A DNA stretch of 64,000 nt, taken from positions 248,001 through 312,000 of the forward strand of contig NZ_CADCXY010000003.1 of NCBI RefSeq assembly GCF_902806985.1, written 5' to 3'. Shown in pieces: positions 17,725-27,440 of the stretch (positions are counted from its first letter, which is position 1; each line of letters opens with the position of its first letter). The notes below the pieces were generated by a model that searched no databases, was not told where the DNA came from, and was given only the letters and a program-made list of their open reading frames with translations. Source of the DNA: Pseudidiomarina piscicola. Its GTDB lineage: Bacteria > Pseudomonadota > Gammaproteobacteria > Enterobacterales > Alteromonadaceae. A program made the position numbers and the translations under genes.

Positions 17725-18630
17725 TTAGAAGTACCCCTCCATCTTTTTCTTTTCCATTGAGCCGGCGCTATCGCGGTCGATCACGCGGCCTTGACGCTCC
17801 GATGTGGTGGTCAGCAGCATTTCTTGGATGATCTCTGGCAAGGTAGTGGCTTGCGATTCGATGGCCCCGGTTAATGGGTAGCAGCCGAGGGTACGAAAGC
17901 GCACCATTTTATACTGCGGCTGCTCGTTGGGGTGGAGCGGCATACGCTCGTCGTCGACCATGATCAAGCTGCCGTCGCGCTCTACTACTGGGCGTTTGGC
18001 GGCGAAATAAAGGCTTGGGATCTCGATCTGTTCTTGATAGATGTATTGCCAGATATCGAGTTCTGTCCAGTTGCTAAGGGGGAACACGCGGATGCTTTCG
18101 TGGTTGTGGATGCGTGTGTTGTAGATGTTCCATAGCTCGGGGCGCTGTTGTTTTGGGTCCCAGCGATGATTGCTGTCGCGGAAGCTGAAAATACGCTCTT
18201 TGGCGCGCGACTTTTCTTCATCGCGGCGCGCACCACCGAACACGGCGTCGAACTGATGTTGGTTCAGGGCTTGTCTCAGCGCCTGGGTTTTCATCACGTC
18301 GGTGTGAATGTTGCTGCCGTGGCTAAAAGGTCCGATGTTTTGTTCGACGCCTTCGGGGTTGGTGTAGGTGATCAGCTTGAATTGATGCTTTGCGGCCATT
18401 TTGTCGCGAAACGCGATCATTTCTTTGAACTTCCAGGTGGTGTCGACGTGCATCAGCGGGAAGGGCAACGGGTGCGGCGCAAAGGCTTTGCGCGCCAGAT
18501 GCAGCAGCACGGAGCTGTCTTTGCCGACGGAGTACAGCAGCACCGGCTTATCAAACTCCGCCACTACTTCTCGCATTATATGGATAGCTTCGGCTTCAAG
18601 TAGCTGCAGGTGGGTCAGCTTCGCGCTCAT
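17725..18630 (-). CDS. cysD: Sulfate adenylyltransferase subunit 2
   Basis: 301 residues, full length. It is the catalytic adenylyltransferase subunit that makes APS from sulfate and ATP with the GTPase CysN. The N-type ATP-pyrophosphatase loop [18 protein letters not shown] is at about residues 33-50; [20 protein letters not shown] near 147-166 and [15 protein letters not shown] near 198-212 are typical CysD motifs; it ends in the canonical [10 protein letters not shown]. First gene of the cysD-cysNC operon. Upstream, 114 bp separate it from a REP doublet that fills part of the divergent gap with the LysR gene. Confidence 0.96.
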   Translation of the reverse strand: MSAKLTHLQLLEAEAIHIMREVVAEFDKPVLLYSVGKDSSVLLHLARKAFAPHPLPFPLMHVDTTWKFKEMIAFRDKMAAKHQFKLITYTNPEGVEQNIGPFSHGSNIHTDVMKTQALRQALNQHQFDAVFGGARRDEEKSRAKERIFSFRDSNHRWDPKQQRPELWNIYNTRIHNHESIRVFPLSNWTELDIWQYIYQEQIEIPSLYFAAKRPVVERDGSLIMVDDERMPLHPNEQPQYKMVRFRTLGCYPLTGAIESQATTLPEIIQEMLLTTTSERQGRVIDRDSAGSMEKKKMEGYF

Positions 18631-18727
18631 GTCCGGCTCTCTGGTGTGTGCTTATAATCGACCCCGATTGTAGCCCCTGCCGCGTGCCGCGGCAACCCGC
18701 ACCGCTCCGCCGCCCGCTTGGTGCCAC

Positions 18728-18748
18728 TTATCCACAAAGTTATCCAGA
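18728..18748 (+). other. Two DnaA-box-like 9-mers
   Basis: TTATCCACA at 18728-18736 equals the consensus DnaA box, and TTATCCAGA at 18740-18748 differs in one base and runs into the REP doublet. A perfect box in reverse (TGTGGATAA) lies at 28873-28881 inside cysQ. No AT-rich unwinding element or cluster of boxes is present, so this is not proposed as an origin. Confidence 0.3.
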
Positions 18749-18817
18749 GGGGGCAGCCCTTACAATGTAAAGATTTAGAGGGGGCAGCCCTTACATTGTA
18801 GGGGCTGCCCCCTCTGG
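18744..18817. repeat. REP doublet, copy A
   Basis: Two direct units of AGAGGGGGCAGCCCTTACAW, followed by the inverted GGGGCTGCCCCCTCT. The 15-base GC-rich arms can form a hairpin with a TTACATTGTA-type loop. It sits between the divergent cysD and LysR genes, an unusual place for a REP because it may lie in a promoter region. Same family as the other seven clusters listed. Confidence 0.85.
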
Positions 18818-18867
18818 TTAACTGCGGTATACTCGGGGCAACGAAGGTGAGTGGGTAGGTTGCGGCA

Positions 18868-19767
18868 ATGAAAAAGTTAAGCCTGAAGGCGCTTGAGGCC
18901 TTTCATACTGTCATGCGTACGGGCTCGACCACTGCCGCGGCGGCGCATCTTGAGTTGACGCAGCCGGCGGTGAGTCGGTTGCTGGCAAGTTTTGAGGCCT
19001 TCGTCGGCTTTCCGCTGTTTCACCGTGAGCATGGCCGCCTAATACCCACCGAAGAAGCACAAGCGCTCAGCAATGAAGCGGATGTTACTTTGGGCAGTGT
19101 TGAGCGTTTAGCGCAGTTGGCGCACAACATTAAAAACACCAGCATTGGTTCACTGAAAGTAGTGGCGCCGGTGAGTTTTGTGGCGGGGCTGTTGGCCGAT
19201 GTGGTCGCCGACTTCATGGGGCAGCACCCAAACGTCACCATTAACCTTGACTCACGTAGCCCAGACTCCACGCGTGAACTGGTGGCTCACCGCGCTTTTG
19301 ATTGCGGTTTTATTCAATTACCCGAGCGCCACCCTGGCCTCAATGCCTTGCCGCTGTTCGAAAGCCGCATGATGTGTGCGCTGAATCAAGACCACCCCTT
19401 AGCCCAGCAACAGCAGCTAAGCCCGAGCGATCTCGCGCAGCAGCAGTTGATTCTGTTAGGTAAAGGCCGTGTTTCGCGCGGCCAAATTGAGCAGGCGTTT
19501 CGCGAGCATAATTTAGCCTTGCGGCCGAAAATTGACACCCACAATGTGGCCACCGCTTGTGCGTTTGCCAAGCGCGGTTTAGGTGTCGCGATTGTGAATG
19601 GCGCCTTGGCGCAGCAGTACCTTGATGAGCAGTTGGTATTGCGCCCGTTCACCCCTGCAATACCTATTGAATATGGCTTTATTACCTCAAAGCATGCGCC
19701 TATGTCGCTGCTCACTCAAAGCTTTATGAGCCATTGCCAAAGCGCACTACGACGTGAGTTCGAATAA
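18868..19767 (+). CDS. LysR-family transcriptional regulator
   Basis: 299 residues. The N-terminal winged helix-turn-helix reads LKALEAFHTVMRTGSTTAAA, then HLELTQPAVSRLLASFE (about residues 5-45), the LysR signature. From about residue 90 the periplasmic-binding-protein-like effector domain follows. It lies 114 bp upstream of a TonB receptor, N-formylglutamate amidohydrolase-like enzyme and transporter, all in the same direction, and is the likely regulator of that locus. Effector unknown; an N-acylated amino acid or related compound would fit the neighbours. A TATACT -10 candidate is at 18828-18833, its -35 region falling in the REP. Confidence 0.92.
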   Translation: MKKLSLKALEAFHTVMRTGSTTAAAAHLELTQPAVSRLLASFEAFVGFPLFHREHGRLIPTEEAQALSNEADVTLGSVERLAQLAHNIKNTSIGSLKVVAPVSFVAGLLADVVADFMGQHPNVTINLDSRSPDSTRELVAHRAFDCGFIQLPERHPGLNALPLFESRMMCALNQDHPLAQQQQLSPSDLAQQQLILLGKGRVSRGQIEQAFREHNLALRPKIDTHNVATACAFAKRGLGVAIVNGALAQQYLDEQLVLRPFTPAIPIEYGFITSKHAPMSLLTQSFMSHCQSALRREFE

Positions 19768-19881
19768 CAAAAGCGCATACCCTAATCACATAATCAAATA
19801 AGATTGCATAGGCATTTCAGTCTCTGATAGCTTGCCCGCGACGTTTAATAATTAACTTATAATTAACTGCGGAGACGCATC

Positions 19882-22656
19882 ATGAACCAGTCTATTTTCA
19901 AGAAGTCATGTTTTATGAAGTCGCGCATGGCAAATACCCTTGCGGTAAGTAGTATTGCTATTGCAATCTCGGCGGCGCTCAGTGGCGCGCCTGTTTATGC
20001 TCAAAACGCACAAGACAACCAGCAACAAGCAAACGCAGAAGGTGACCAGCCGCAAGCACAAGAGAAAATCACTGTCACGGGCTCGCGTATCGCGCGCCGT
20101 GAAGAGTCTGGTGCGCCGATTCAGGTGGTTGACCAAGACGACTTAGAAATTCGTGGTGCGTTAACGCTCGGTGAAATTTTGCAAGAGCTACCATCTGTTG
20201 GCGCAAGCTTAAACGGTAACGGCTCGGCAGGTACGTCCCATGGCTCGAGCACGATTAACCTGCGTAACTTAGGCGAGAACCGCGCGCTGGTATTGGTCAA
20301 CGGTAACCGTTGGGTGAACGGTGCCGGTACCCGTGGTTTTCGTGATTTTGTCGACTTGAACACTATTCCAAGCGCAATTGTGAAAAGCGTTGAGGTGCTG
20401 CAAGACGGTGCCACGGCTATTTATGGCGCAGACGCCATTGCCGGTGTGGTAAACATTCAAACTTACAAAGACTACGTGGGTAGCCAAGCCAAGGTTTATT
20501 ATGGCCAAGCCAGCGAGGGCGACCGCGAGTCAGTAAACTTTGATTTCTTGCATGGTACCGACTTTGGTTCAAGCAACTTAATGGTGGCGCTAAGCTTTGC
20601 CGACCAAAAGCCGATTTACAGCCAAGATCGCGAACTTACCCGCATTCCGCTGAATGGCCTAGCAACGGGCACAACCGAAGGCATTTTCCGCGAAGACAAC
20701 CTGGGCTATTTGCCTTTTTATGAGTCGGACGGTATTACCCGCAACCCAGCTGCCGATGGCAGTGATCCTGATAACTGGCGTGCCGCCAACGGTGACGATC
20801 GTTACAATCGTTGGGACAACAACTATGTAGTGGGGCCGCTCGAGCGTAGCTCTGTGTATGCCCAATGGGTACAGCCGTTTACTGACGTCACCATGCGTAT
20901 TGAAGCGCTCTATAACAACCGTAAGTCGAACCAGCAGTTTAGCCCCGCGCCGCCAGTGATTCGTGGTAGCCGTGGCTTTATGATCGCCGACGACCCGCGG
21001 GTGAACCCATTCGGCGTGGAGTTTTCGGGCAGCGATTTCCGTGTCTTTAACTTCTTTGATGAAGTAGGACCGCGGGTGAACCAACAAGACGTCGACACCA
21101 TGCGGCTCGGTATTGGCTTTGACGGCTATCTTGGCGCCACGTGGACATGGGACGCGTTCGCCAGCTATGCACGCAACAAAGCTGAGTTTGTGAGTAATAA
21201 CCAACTTGACTTAGACCGCTTAGCACTTGGCTTGCGGGCGTGTGATACCACGGGCATTAGCGTTGATGTGAGCGACCTTGCCGCAGGCTGTACGCCGGTG
21301 AACTTGTTTAACCCACTCACCACGCAAATGACCGATTATATTCGTTTCCAAGGGCAAGACAGTAATGAGTCGCGTCAAACCCACGCTCGAATTAACTTTA
21401 GTGGTCCGGTGGCGCAATTAGACGCCGGCGAGATCTTAGTTGCGACGGGTCTTGAGTATCGTAAAGAAGAAGGTTTTGATAACCCTGACCCACGTATTAG
21501 TGCCGATCCACGGTTGAACAATTATCGTGCCACCAGCTCGTCGCCTCGTGAGGGCACCAGTGGTGAGTACGACTTGTATGAAGGGTATGTTGAGGCTACC
21601 GTGCCGCTATTAACTAATGCTGCCATGGCGCAAGACCTTGAGCTTAACCTTGCCGCGCGCTTCAGTGATTATTCGACCTTCGGTAGCACCACCAACACCA
21701 AAGTGGGCGTGTTGTGGCGTGTGAACGACGATGTCATGTTCCGTAGCAACTGGGCTGAAGGTTTCCGGGCACCGAGTATTCTGGAACTATTCGAAGGGCA
21801 ACGGGCAACCTTTGCGCCTGTGAATGACCCATGTTCAGGTAATACCAGCCTGCCAGGTTGTCAGGGCGTGCCTAGCAGCTACACCCAAACCGACACCCAA
21901 GAGCCGGTAACCGTGGGCGGCAACCCCGACTTACAGCCAGAGACCTCAGACAACTTCAATATCGGTATGGTGTGGACGCCTGAAGCCATTGACGGTTTCA
22001 ACTTAAGCCTCGACTACTACGACATTGAAGTGGTCGACACCATTAGCACTTTTGGTGCCCAGAACCTGTTGAACTTATGTGCCAATACTGGCCGCAACTG
22101 TGGCGTGATCACGCGTAATGGTAATGGCGAGTTGGTGAACATTGTCGATGGGCCAGTCAACTTAAACAGCACCACCACCAGCGGCTTTGATTTGCTTGCC
22201 AACTATCGTTTCGATAACCAGTACGGTCGTTTCGACATGATGTTAAACGTGTCTTATTTGAACGAGTTCGAAGAAGTAAGCACCTTGGCTGATGGTTCAA
22301 CGCGTACCGAAGATCTAGTCGGGATCGCTCGTTCGCGGGAAGCTTTCCCTGAGTTACGCAGTAACTTCCAATTACAGTGGCAGCGCAACGATTGGTCAGC
22401 AACTTATAGTCTGCGACACATCGGTGATACCACGGAAACATTTGCGGGCGACGAGCGCAGCATCGGTACGGTGGTATATCACTCAGCGTCAGCCGGTTAT
22501 GAGTTTGACAATGGCTTACGAGCGAAGTTTGGGGTGAACAATATTGGTGACAAACAGCCACCGGCAAGTCGGACAAATTTGAATATCAACTTTGATATCA
22601 ATACCTACAATGCCATTGGCCGTTTTTACTACACCCAGTTAACCTACAACTTCTAA
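19882..22656 (+). CDS. TonB-dependent outer-membrane receptor
   Basis: 924 residues. N-terminal signal peptide (helix about residues 17-36, cleavage near PVYAQ-NAQ). The plug domain starts with the TonB-box-like ITVTGSRIARRE, then PIQVVDQDDLEIRGALTLGE, LVLVNGNRWV and VEVLQDGATAIYGADAIAGVVNI, all typical of the large receptors of Alteromonadales and Xanthomonadales that import peptides or glycans. The C-terminus FYYTQLTYNF ends in an aromatic residue as outer-membrane barrels do. The neighbouring amidohydrolase and inner-membrane transporter suggest that the substrate is a small amino-acid derivative or peptide. GGAG precedes the ATG. Confidence 0.93.
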   Translation: MNQSIFKKSCFMKSRMANTLAVSSIAIAISAALSGAPVYAQNAQDNQQQANAEGDQPQAQEKITVTGSRIARREESGAPIQVVDQDDLEIRGALTLGEILQELPSVGASLNGNGSAGTSHGSSTINLRNLGENRALVLVNGNRWVNGAGTRGFRDFVDLNTIPSAIVKSVEVLQDGATAIYGADAIAGVVNIQTYKDYVGSQAKVYYGQASEGDRESVNFDFLHGTDFGSSNLMVALSFADQKPIYSQDRELTRIPLNGLATGTTEGIFREDNLGYLPFYESDGITRNPAADGSDPDNWRAANGDDRYNRWDNNYVVGPLERSSVYAQWVQPFTDVTMRIEALYNNRKSNQQFSPAPPVIRGSRGFMIADDPRVNPFGVEFSGSDFRVFNFFDEVGPRVNQQDVDTMRLGIGFDGYLGATWTWDAFASYARNKAEFVSNNQLDLDRLALGLRACDTTGISVDVSDLAAGCTPVNLFNPLTTQMTDYIRFQGQDSNESRQTHARINFSGPVAQLDAGEILVATGLEYRKEEGFDNPDPRISADPRLNNYRATSSSPREGTSGEYDLYEGYVEATVPLLTNAAMAQDLELNLAARFSDYSTFGSTTNTKVGVLWRVNDDVMFRSNWAEGFRAPSILELFEGQRATFAPVNDPCSGNTSLPGCQGVPSSYTQTDTQEPVTVGGNPDLQPETSDNFNIGMVWTPEAIDGFNLSLDYYDIEVVDTISTFGAQNLLNLCANTGRNCGVITRNGNGELVNIVDGPVNLNSTTTSGFDLLANYRFDNQYGRFDMMLNVSYLNEFEEVSTLADGSTRTEDLVGIARSREAFPELRSNFQLQWQRNDWSATYSLRHIGDTTETFAGDERSIGTVVYHSASAGYEFDNGLRAKFGVNNIGDKQPPASRTNLNINFDINTYNAIGRFYYTQLTYNF

Positions 22657-22666
22657 GGAGCTGTTT

Positions 22667-23518
22667 GTGCCTTACGAGAAAGCTTACACTATGCACTTGC
22701 CCCTCGCGGGGCGGGTGCAACCGTTAGTGATCGACTCGCCGCACAGTAGTTGTTGGTTTCCGCCGCATCCGGCACTGGCTGCATCAGACACGCAGTTAAA
22801 AACGGGCTGGGACGCGTTTGTGGATGAGTTGTGGTTGCCCAGCGTCGGCGAGGGCGCCACCTTGTTGGCCGCTAATTTCTCGCGAATGTTCATTGATCCT
22901 AATCGCGCTGCCTCAGACATTGATGAGGCGTTGCTGGCAGAAAACTGGCCCTATGCACTACAGCCGACGCCCTACAGCGCACGAGGTATGGGCTTAATAC
23001 GCCGCTTTGCCCTACCGCAAGTGCCGATGTATTCGGAGTTGTTAACGGTCGATGATGTGCGTCAACGCATCGCGACCTATTATGAGCCGTACCATCAAGC
23101 ACTTGCCCAGCGCTTGCGTAACCTGCGCGATGAATTTGGTGCCGTGTGGCATATCGATTGTCATTCGATGAAGTCGACGGGCAACGCAATGAATATCGAC
23201 GCCGGAGCCGCGCGCCCAGACGTCGTTGTTAGCGATGGCTGTGGTACCACTGCGGCGCCGGAATTTACCGCGATGGTGGTGGCGCAGTTCGAACGCTTAG
23301 GTTTTCGTGCGGCGGCCAATGATCCGTACCAAGGCGGTCATATTGTACGTAACTACGGCGCACCTAAACTGGGTGTGCATAGCATTCAAATTGAGCTTAA
23401 CCGTGCCCTTTACATGCACGAAGCCAGTTTTGAGAAGTCAGCGAAGTTTGTTGAGTTGCAACAGCAGCTTAGTCTAGTAACGGAGGCCATTCTTGAGTAC
23501 ATCAACACGCACACGTAA
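22667..23518 (+). CDS. N-formylglutamate amidohydrolase family protein
   Basis: 283 residues; family enzymes hydrolyse N-formyl-L-glutamate to formate and glutamate in histidine degradation, or related N-acyl amino acids. Motifs seen: DSPHSSCWFP (about 24-33), GWDAFVDELW (46-55), RMFIDPNRAASDID (about 72-85), HIDCHSM (about 163-169), NDPYQGGHIVRNYG (about 224-237) and QIELNRALYM (about 244-253). GTG start with AAGGAG 8 bp upstream; it begins 10 bp after the receptor stop. Other hut genes are absent from the window, so I do not give a gene symbol. The 3' end overlaps the transporter gene by 26 bp. Confidence 0.85.
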   Translation: MPYEKAYTMHLPLAGRVQPLVIDSPHSSCWFPPHPALAASDTQLKTGWDAFVDELWLPSVGEGATLLAANFSRMFIDPNRAASDIDEALLAENWPYALQPTPYSARGMGLIRRFALPQVPMYSELLTVDDVRQRIATYYEPYHQALAQRLRNLRDEFGAVWHIDCHSMKSTGNAMNIDAGAARPDVVVSDGCGTTAAPEFTAMVVAQFERLGFRAAANDPYQGGHIVRNYGAPKLGVHSIQIELNRALYMHEASFEKSAKFVELQQQLSLVTEAILEYINTHT

Positions 23519-24881
23519 CCCGCTCGTGGTGCTGCTGGGCATCTTATTGTTGGCCGGCGTACTTACCTATTTGGTCGACTCGGGTAGCTATGAACGAGAC
23601 GGACGGCTGGTTGTACCCGGCAGTTACTCAGTGCTCGACAAAGACGCCAGTCCTTCGCACCTTTGGCGTGTTTCGCCGGTGGAAGAGGGTGCCGCGCCGG
23701 TCAGCCTTAGCGAATTGTTCTTAGCAATTCCAGAGGGCTTAGAACGCGGTGCCGGGCTGATTTTTATGGTACTGGTGATTGGCGGTATGTTTGGTATCGT
23801 CAAGCAAACGGGGGCTGTTGACGCCGGGCTTGAGCGGTTGCTGAGTTCGGTGCGTGGCAATGTCTATGTGCTGGTGCCCGCGTTAATGCTGGTGTTTGCG
23901 GCGGGCAGTACGTTTTTAGGGCTAGCGTCGGAATATCTGTTGATTATTCCGTTAATGGTGGCAATGGCGGAGCGACTTGGCATGACCCGCTTGATTGGGC
24001 TGGGCATTGTTACCGTGGCGGTGAAAGCCGGTTATTTGAGTTCGGTAACCAACCCATTGCCCTTGACCATCGCTCAACCTTTGGTCGGTGTACCGATTTT
24101 TAGCGGTGCTGGGCTACGTTTTGTATTTTTCATGATTTACACCTTGGTTGGTATCGGTTTTATGTTGTTAGTGATTCGTCGCTACAGTAAAACCCATACG
24201 GTGCGCGACCATACGGTAGTGAGTTTTGATGCGAAGCCTTTGTCGTGGCGGCATCGACTGATGTGGCTGGTATTGCTCAGTGGTATCGGGTTCTTAGTGT
24301 ATGCCTCGAACACTTGGCAGTGGAACAAAGAGCAACTGACTGCTTTTTATCTGTTTTTGAGCGTGGTGCTGGCCTTTATGAGTGGTTTAGGGCTTAGCGG
24401 TGCGGCTGATGCCTTTGTCTCTGGCATGAAGAAAATTCTGCTCGCAAGCTTTTTGATTGGCGTCGCATTTGCCATTGCGGTGACCTTAGAGCGCGGGCAG
24501 ATCCTCGACAGTGTGATTTTCGGCCTCACCAGCTTGGTCGGTGACGACAACTCCTGGTTAGCGGCGCAGGGCATGTTAGTGTCGCAGCTCGCGTTAGACT
24601 TCATGGTGCCGTCAACTTCGGGCCAAGCAGCGGTGTCGATGCCAATTCTCGGCCCGCTCGGCCAGCTTGCCGGCGTCGGCCCACAAACCACCGTGCTGGC
24701 CTTTTTATTCGGCAACGGCATCACCAACATGATCACCCCTACCTCGGGCACCTTGTTGGCCTACCTAGCTACAGCGCAAGTGCCATGGACACAATGGGCA
24801 AAGTTCATTCTCCCCTTATGCCTCGTGTTCATTGGCCTTGCCACCCTCATGCTCAGCTACGCCGTCTCCCTCGGGGTGTAA
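23493..24881 (+). CDS. YfcC-type inner-membrane transporter
   Basis: 462 residues with about 11-12 hydrophobic helices (first at residues 9-27). The pattern MVLVIGGMFGIVKQTGAVDAGL near residue 92 and FLFGNGITNMITPTSGTLLA near residue 405 belongs to the YfcC/ArcD-related ion transporters, which move amino acids, peptides or dicarboxylates. Start is TTG at 23493, supported by CGGAGG 8 bp upstream; this gives a 26-bp overlap with the amidohydrolase gene and so translational coupling. Together with the receptor it would carry one substrate across both membranes. A REP doublet begins 7 bp after the stop. Confidence 0.85.
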   Translation: MSTSTRTRNPLVVLLGILLLAGVLTYLVDSGSYERDGRLVVPGSYSVLDKDASPSHLWRVSPVEEGAAPVSLSELFLAIPEGLERGAGLIFMVLVIGGMFGIVKQTGAVDAGLERLLSSVRGNVYVLVPALMLVFAAGSTFLGLASEYLLIIPLMVAMAERLGMTRLIGLGIVTVAVKAGYLSSVTNPLPLTIAQPLVGVPIFSGAGLRFVFFMIYTLVGIGFMLLVIRRYSKTHTVRDHTVVSFDAKPLSWRHRLMWLVLLSGIGFLVYASNTWQWNKEQLTAFYLFLSVVLAFMSGLGLSGAADAFVSGMKKILLASFLIGVAFAIAVTLERGQILDSVIFGLTSLVGDDNSWLAAQGMLVSQLALDFMVPSTSGQAAVSMPILGPLGQLAGVGPQTTVLAFLFGNGITNMITPTSGTLLAYLATAQVPWTQWAKFILPLCLVFIGLATLMLSYAVSLGV

Positions 24882-24887
24882 CCCACC

Positions 24888-24961
24888 CCAGAGGGGGCAG
24901 CCCTTACAATGTAAAGATTTAGAGGGGGCTGCCCTTACATTGTAAGGGCAGCCCCCTCTGG
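24888..24961. repeat. REP doublet, copy B
   Basis: CCAGAGGGGGCAGCCCTTAC unit, linker TGTAAAGATTT, then a second unit and its inverted partner ending GGGCAGCCCCCTCTGG, followed by GTTTTTTGG. The hairpin plus T-run may serve as terminator for the transporter operon. Confidence 0.85.
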
Positions 24962-25082
24962 TTTTTTGGTTTACGCGATGCGCCGGGTATTACGGCACCG
25001 GTCACTTTGTATGCCATAGCCTGAGCAGCCCCAAAACTCGCCATACTTTCCTTGTCGACGTTGCATAGGGCGGCCGCATAAG

Positions 25083-25457
25083 TCACGTTGGGGATGTCGA
25101 TTGGTCAAAATAGTCCGCTGAAGTTGGTTGAAATAGTCGCACGACAGCAAATATTTCGATTGGAACCATAATTACTGAAACAATAGCATCCGGAGGACTG
25201 AGGCTGGAAAGTCCTAGACCTAAAAGTAAGACGATGCTGAACGCTGCGAGGACCGAATAGATCCACCGGGCTACATTGCTACCGCGATTAATATGGAACG
25301 GTAATAGGCAAAATAGCCCGTATACTGAAATGGTAAAAATGAAATCGCCCGCCGAAGTGTAGCTCATCCACTTACTTACAATTGCCGCAGCGACTGATAA
25401 CCCCAGCGTGATCCAGATTGCAATAACGGCTTGATCGACTTCCCTTGGTCTATACAC
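25083..25457 (-). CDS. Hypothetical membrane protein
   Basis: 124 residues with four probable transmembrane helices (about 10-28, 38-55, 64-84 and 91-108) and short charged ends. Not recognised; small four-helix proteins of this kind occur as unlinked accessory genes. It stands alone, divergent from the small membrane protein gene at 25598, and has no clear operon partner. Bases 24962-25082 downstream of it contain nothing recognisable. Confidence 0.55.
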   Translation of the reverse strand: MYRPREVDQAVIAIWITLGLSVAAAIVSKWMSYTSAGDFIFTISVYGLFCLLPFHINRGSNVARWIYSVLAAFSIVLLLGLGLSSLSPPDAIVSVIMVPIEIFAVVRLFQPTSADYFDQSTSPT

Positions 25458-25597
25458 TATGAACTCCTTTTAATGTTGGGCATAGTTTTAATATTATGTT
25501 TAGACGATGTCAAATGTGTGAGATTATTTTGCTGGAGCGCGAAAGGTATCAAATTACTTTTTGCAGGTACCGCTTTTATTTTTTCGAGGTTAGGCGC

Positions 25598-25876
25598 ATG
25601 GCACGACGTAACAAAGATCTTCTGACGCTAATGATGAACAAGCCACCGGCGGAAGCGCTTTTGTCCGGTGTGCTATTGGCGGTCGCCATCTGGGCCGCTG
25701 GTTTCTTTTTTGAGCTATTTGTAACACCCGACGAATCGGCGTCAGGCACGATCACCGCCGATACCTTGCAGCCAATGTTCGAATTGATTAGTGGGTTCGC
25801 GAATATCGTTGCCGGTATTATCTTGCTGGTGGCGGTGCTGCAATATCTGGTGCGCGGAGCGCTGCTGAAAAAATAA
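25598..25876 (+). CDS. Hypothetical small membrane protein
   Basis: 92 residues from the ATG at 25598 (MARRNKDLL), preferred to the upstream in-frame ATG at 25496 because the extra 34 residues are rich in Cys/Tyr/Arg and look non-coding, and GAGGT lies upstream of the later start. Two hydrophobic helices (about residues 20-40 and 62-84) with a short acidic loop between them. Not recognised. It stands 59 bp before the convergent 3' end of the Fic gene. Confidence 0.6.
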   Translation: MARRNKDLLTLMMNKPPAEALLSGVLLAVAIWAAGFFFELFVTPDESASGTITADTLQPMFELISGFANIVAGIILLVAVLQYLVRGALLKK

Positions 25877-25935
25877 AGTGCGTTATGTGTAATCCCCCGA
25901 AAAATCGGAGCAATGATAAGTATAAAACTCCGTTA

Positions 25936-27423
25936 TCAGCCGGCTGGCAGTATGATTCTATGTTTCACCAGTTCACGGTTGAATGTTGCGACGCCCTGTT
26001 CAGGCAACTTGTCCGCCATATTGGCCTGCAACATGGCTTTCGTCTCACCATAATCATCCCAAGGTAAATTTGCGGTATAGGCGTGCAAATCCGCATAGAC
26101 TTTCGCCAAGGTTCTAAATTTACCCATTCTCGTGGCTTGCATTAACCCATTTAAATAACTCTCTCTATGTACAGTCGGCACAATGACTTTGTGCAATTCA
26201 CTGGCCACCAGCTCAGTATTCATCATGATCCGGGATAAGCGACCATTACCATCGTCAAATGGATGCACTTCTGCCACTAAAAACTGCATAAACACCGCTC
26301 TGGCTAACCCTGGTGGCAATGACAGATACAATTGAAACGATTGCGACAATGTGCCTTCAACATGGTCCGGCAGCACAAACATACTATCGCCTGCTTTATT
26401 CGCCGTTTGCTTTAGAGTTCCGGGGTGTTTATCAGGCCGCTCATGCATGATGATTTCATGGCGGTTGACTAATAAGTTTAATAAGTCGTCAGGATTTTCC
26501 GGCACGGCCGACATTTCTGTGTAGTCGCTGACCACATTAAAAACTGACAAAACATCATGACTATCTTGGAGCCTGTCATTTATCGTGACTTTCTCAAAGA
26601 CAATCTTTTCCGCTTCTTCAATTTCAAACTCAGTGCCTTCAATGTAGTTTGAAAAATAGCTTTCATAGAATGATAAGTTACGCCAGTTCGATGCATTATA
26701 AACATAGGGGTGCTCAATAAATTCACACCGTTTTAGGTAAGTTGCCAGCCCCTCGAACAACTCGACGGGTTGAGCATCAAATGGTGTTTTCTTCGCTCGT
26801 GCAATTGCACGGTTATTTTCCAGATTGCGCACTGGCTTTGTTGCCAGAATGCTACCCACTAATCTATCTAAAATGCGCGCTTCACGCCCCATATCCAATA
26901 ATTCAGCATGCGCAGACGCCTCGTCACGGATCCTGTTTAATTCATCCTCGCCATAACGGTTCAAAAGAGAACAAAGTTTTTCTTCTACCCACTCCTTCCC
27001 GAGCGATTTCACCAGCTGTTTATTCTGATGAGCAATTTGTAGATTTTCCAATAGCAGACGCGGTGTTGCACTGCGCTTTAACTCCGGAATAAATCGCTCA
27101 GTTAAAACATCAATATTTCCGGGTAAACAATGGATCAGCAAGCTGTCGGTTACTTTTAAGGTTTTGCGCACTTTCAAATTAACCGTGACATAAACTACAC
27201 CGTTCAAAGGTTTTAATTTCTCCGCTGTAATATGCGTCGCCACGGCTTCTGGATACAGAAAATGCACCACGTTAGCCCAGTTCGATAATACTAACTCATC
27301 AATCTCGGCATACGATGCATCGGTATAAATTCCCGCGCGAATACGTTTTAACTTTCCCGCTGCGAACTTCTTAGAGAACGCCTTTGATTCAGCCGTGCTT
27401 GATGCAAAATATAATCGACTCAT
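25936..27423 (-). CDS. AbiEi-like winged-helix / Fic-domain fusion protein
   Basis: 495 residues. Residues ~15-130 resemble the AbiEi-type antitoxin/regulator (KRIRAGIYTD near residue 26, then VVHFLYPEAVATHITA), a winged-helix DNA-binding module plus its companion domain. The Fic domain carries the full motif HPFDDGNGRLSR, His387 being the AMPylation base, so it should transfer AMP to a protein. SNYIEG at 258-263 fits the inhibitory (S/T)xxxE(G/N) helix that blocks ATP binding in the same chain. The protein thus looks like a self-inhibited, self-regulated toxin-type Fic. Clear GGAGG 5 bp before the ATG. Low GC and strange upstream iterons suggest horizontal transfer. Target unknown. Confidence 0.85.
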   Translation of the reverse strand: MSRLYFASSTAESKAFSKKFAAGKLKRIRAGIYTDASYAEIDELVLSNWANVVHFLYPEAVATHITAEKLKPLNGVVYVTVNLKVRKTLKVTDSLLIHCLPGNIDVLTERFIPELKRSATPRLLLENLQIAHQNKQLVKSLGKEWVEEKLCSLLNRYGEDELNRIRDEASAHAELLDMGREARILDRLVGSILATKPVRNLENNRAIARAKKTPFDAQPVELFEGLATYLKRCEFIEHPYVYNASNWRNLSFYESYFSNYIEGTEFEIEEAEKIVFEKVTINDRLQDSHDVLSVFNVVSDYTEMSAVPENPDDLLNLLVNRHEIIMHERPDKHPGTLKQTANKAGDSMFVLPDHVEGTLSQSFQLYLSLPPGLARAVFMQFLVAEVHPFDDGNGRLSRIMMNTELVASELHKVIVPTVHRESYLNGLMQATRMGKFRTLAKVYADLHAYTANLPWDDYGETKAMLQANMADKLPEQGVATFNRELVKHRIILPAG

Positions 27424-27440
27424 ACGACCTCCGTCGTGGC

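Noticed and set aside
18728-18748. DnaA boxes as sign of a replication origin
   Set aside because: Only two boxes, no AT-rich unwinding region and no dnaA/dnaN/gyrB/mnmG neighbours.
20659-21204. 181-codon open frame opposite the TonB receptor gene
   Set aside because: Shadow of a GC-rich coding strand; the + strand gene is certain.
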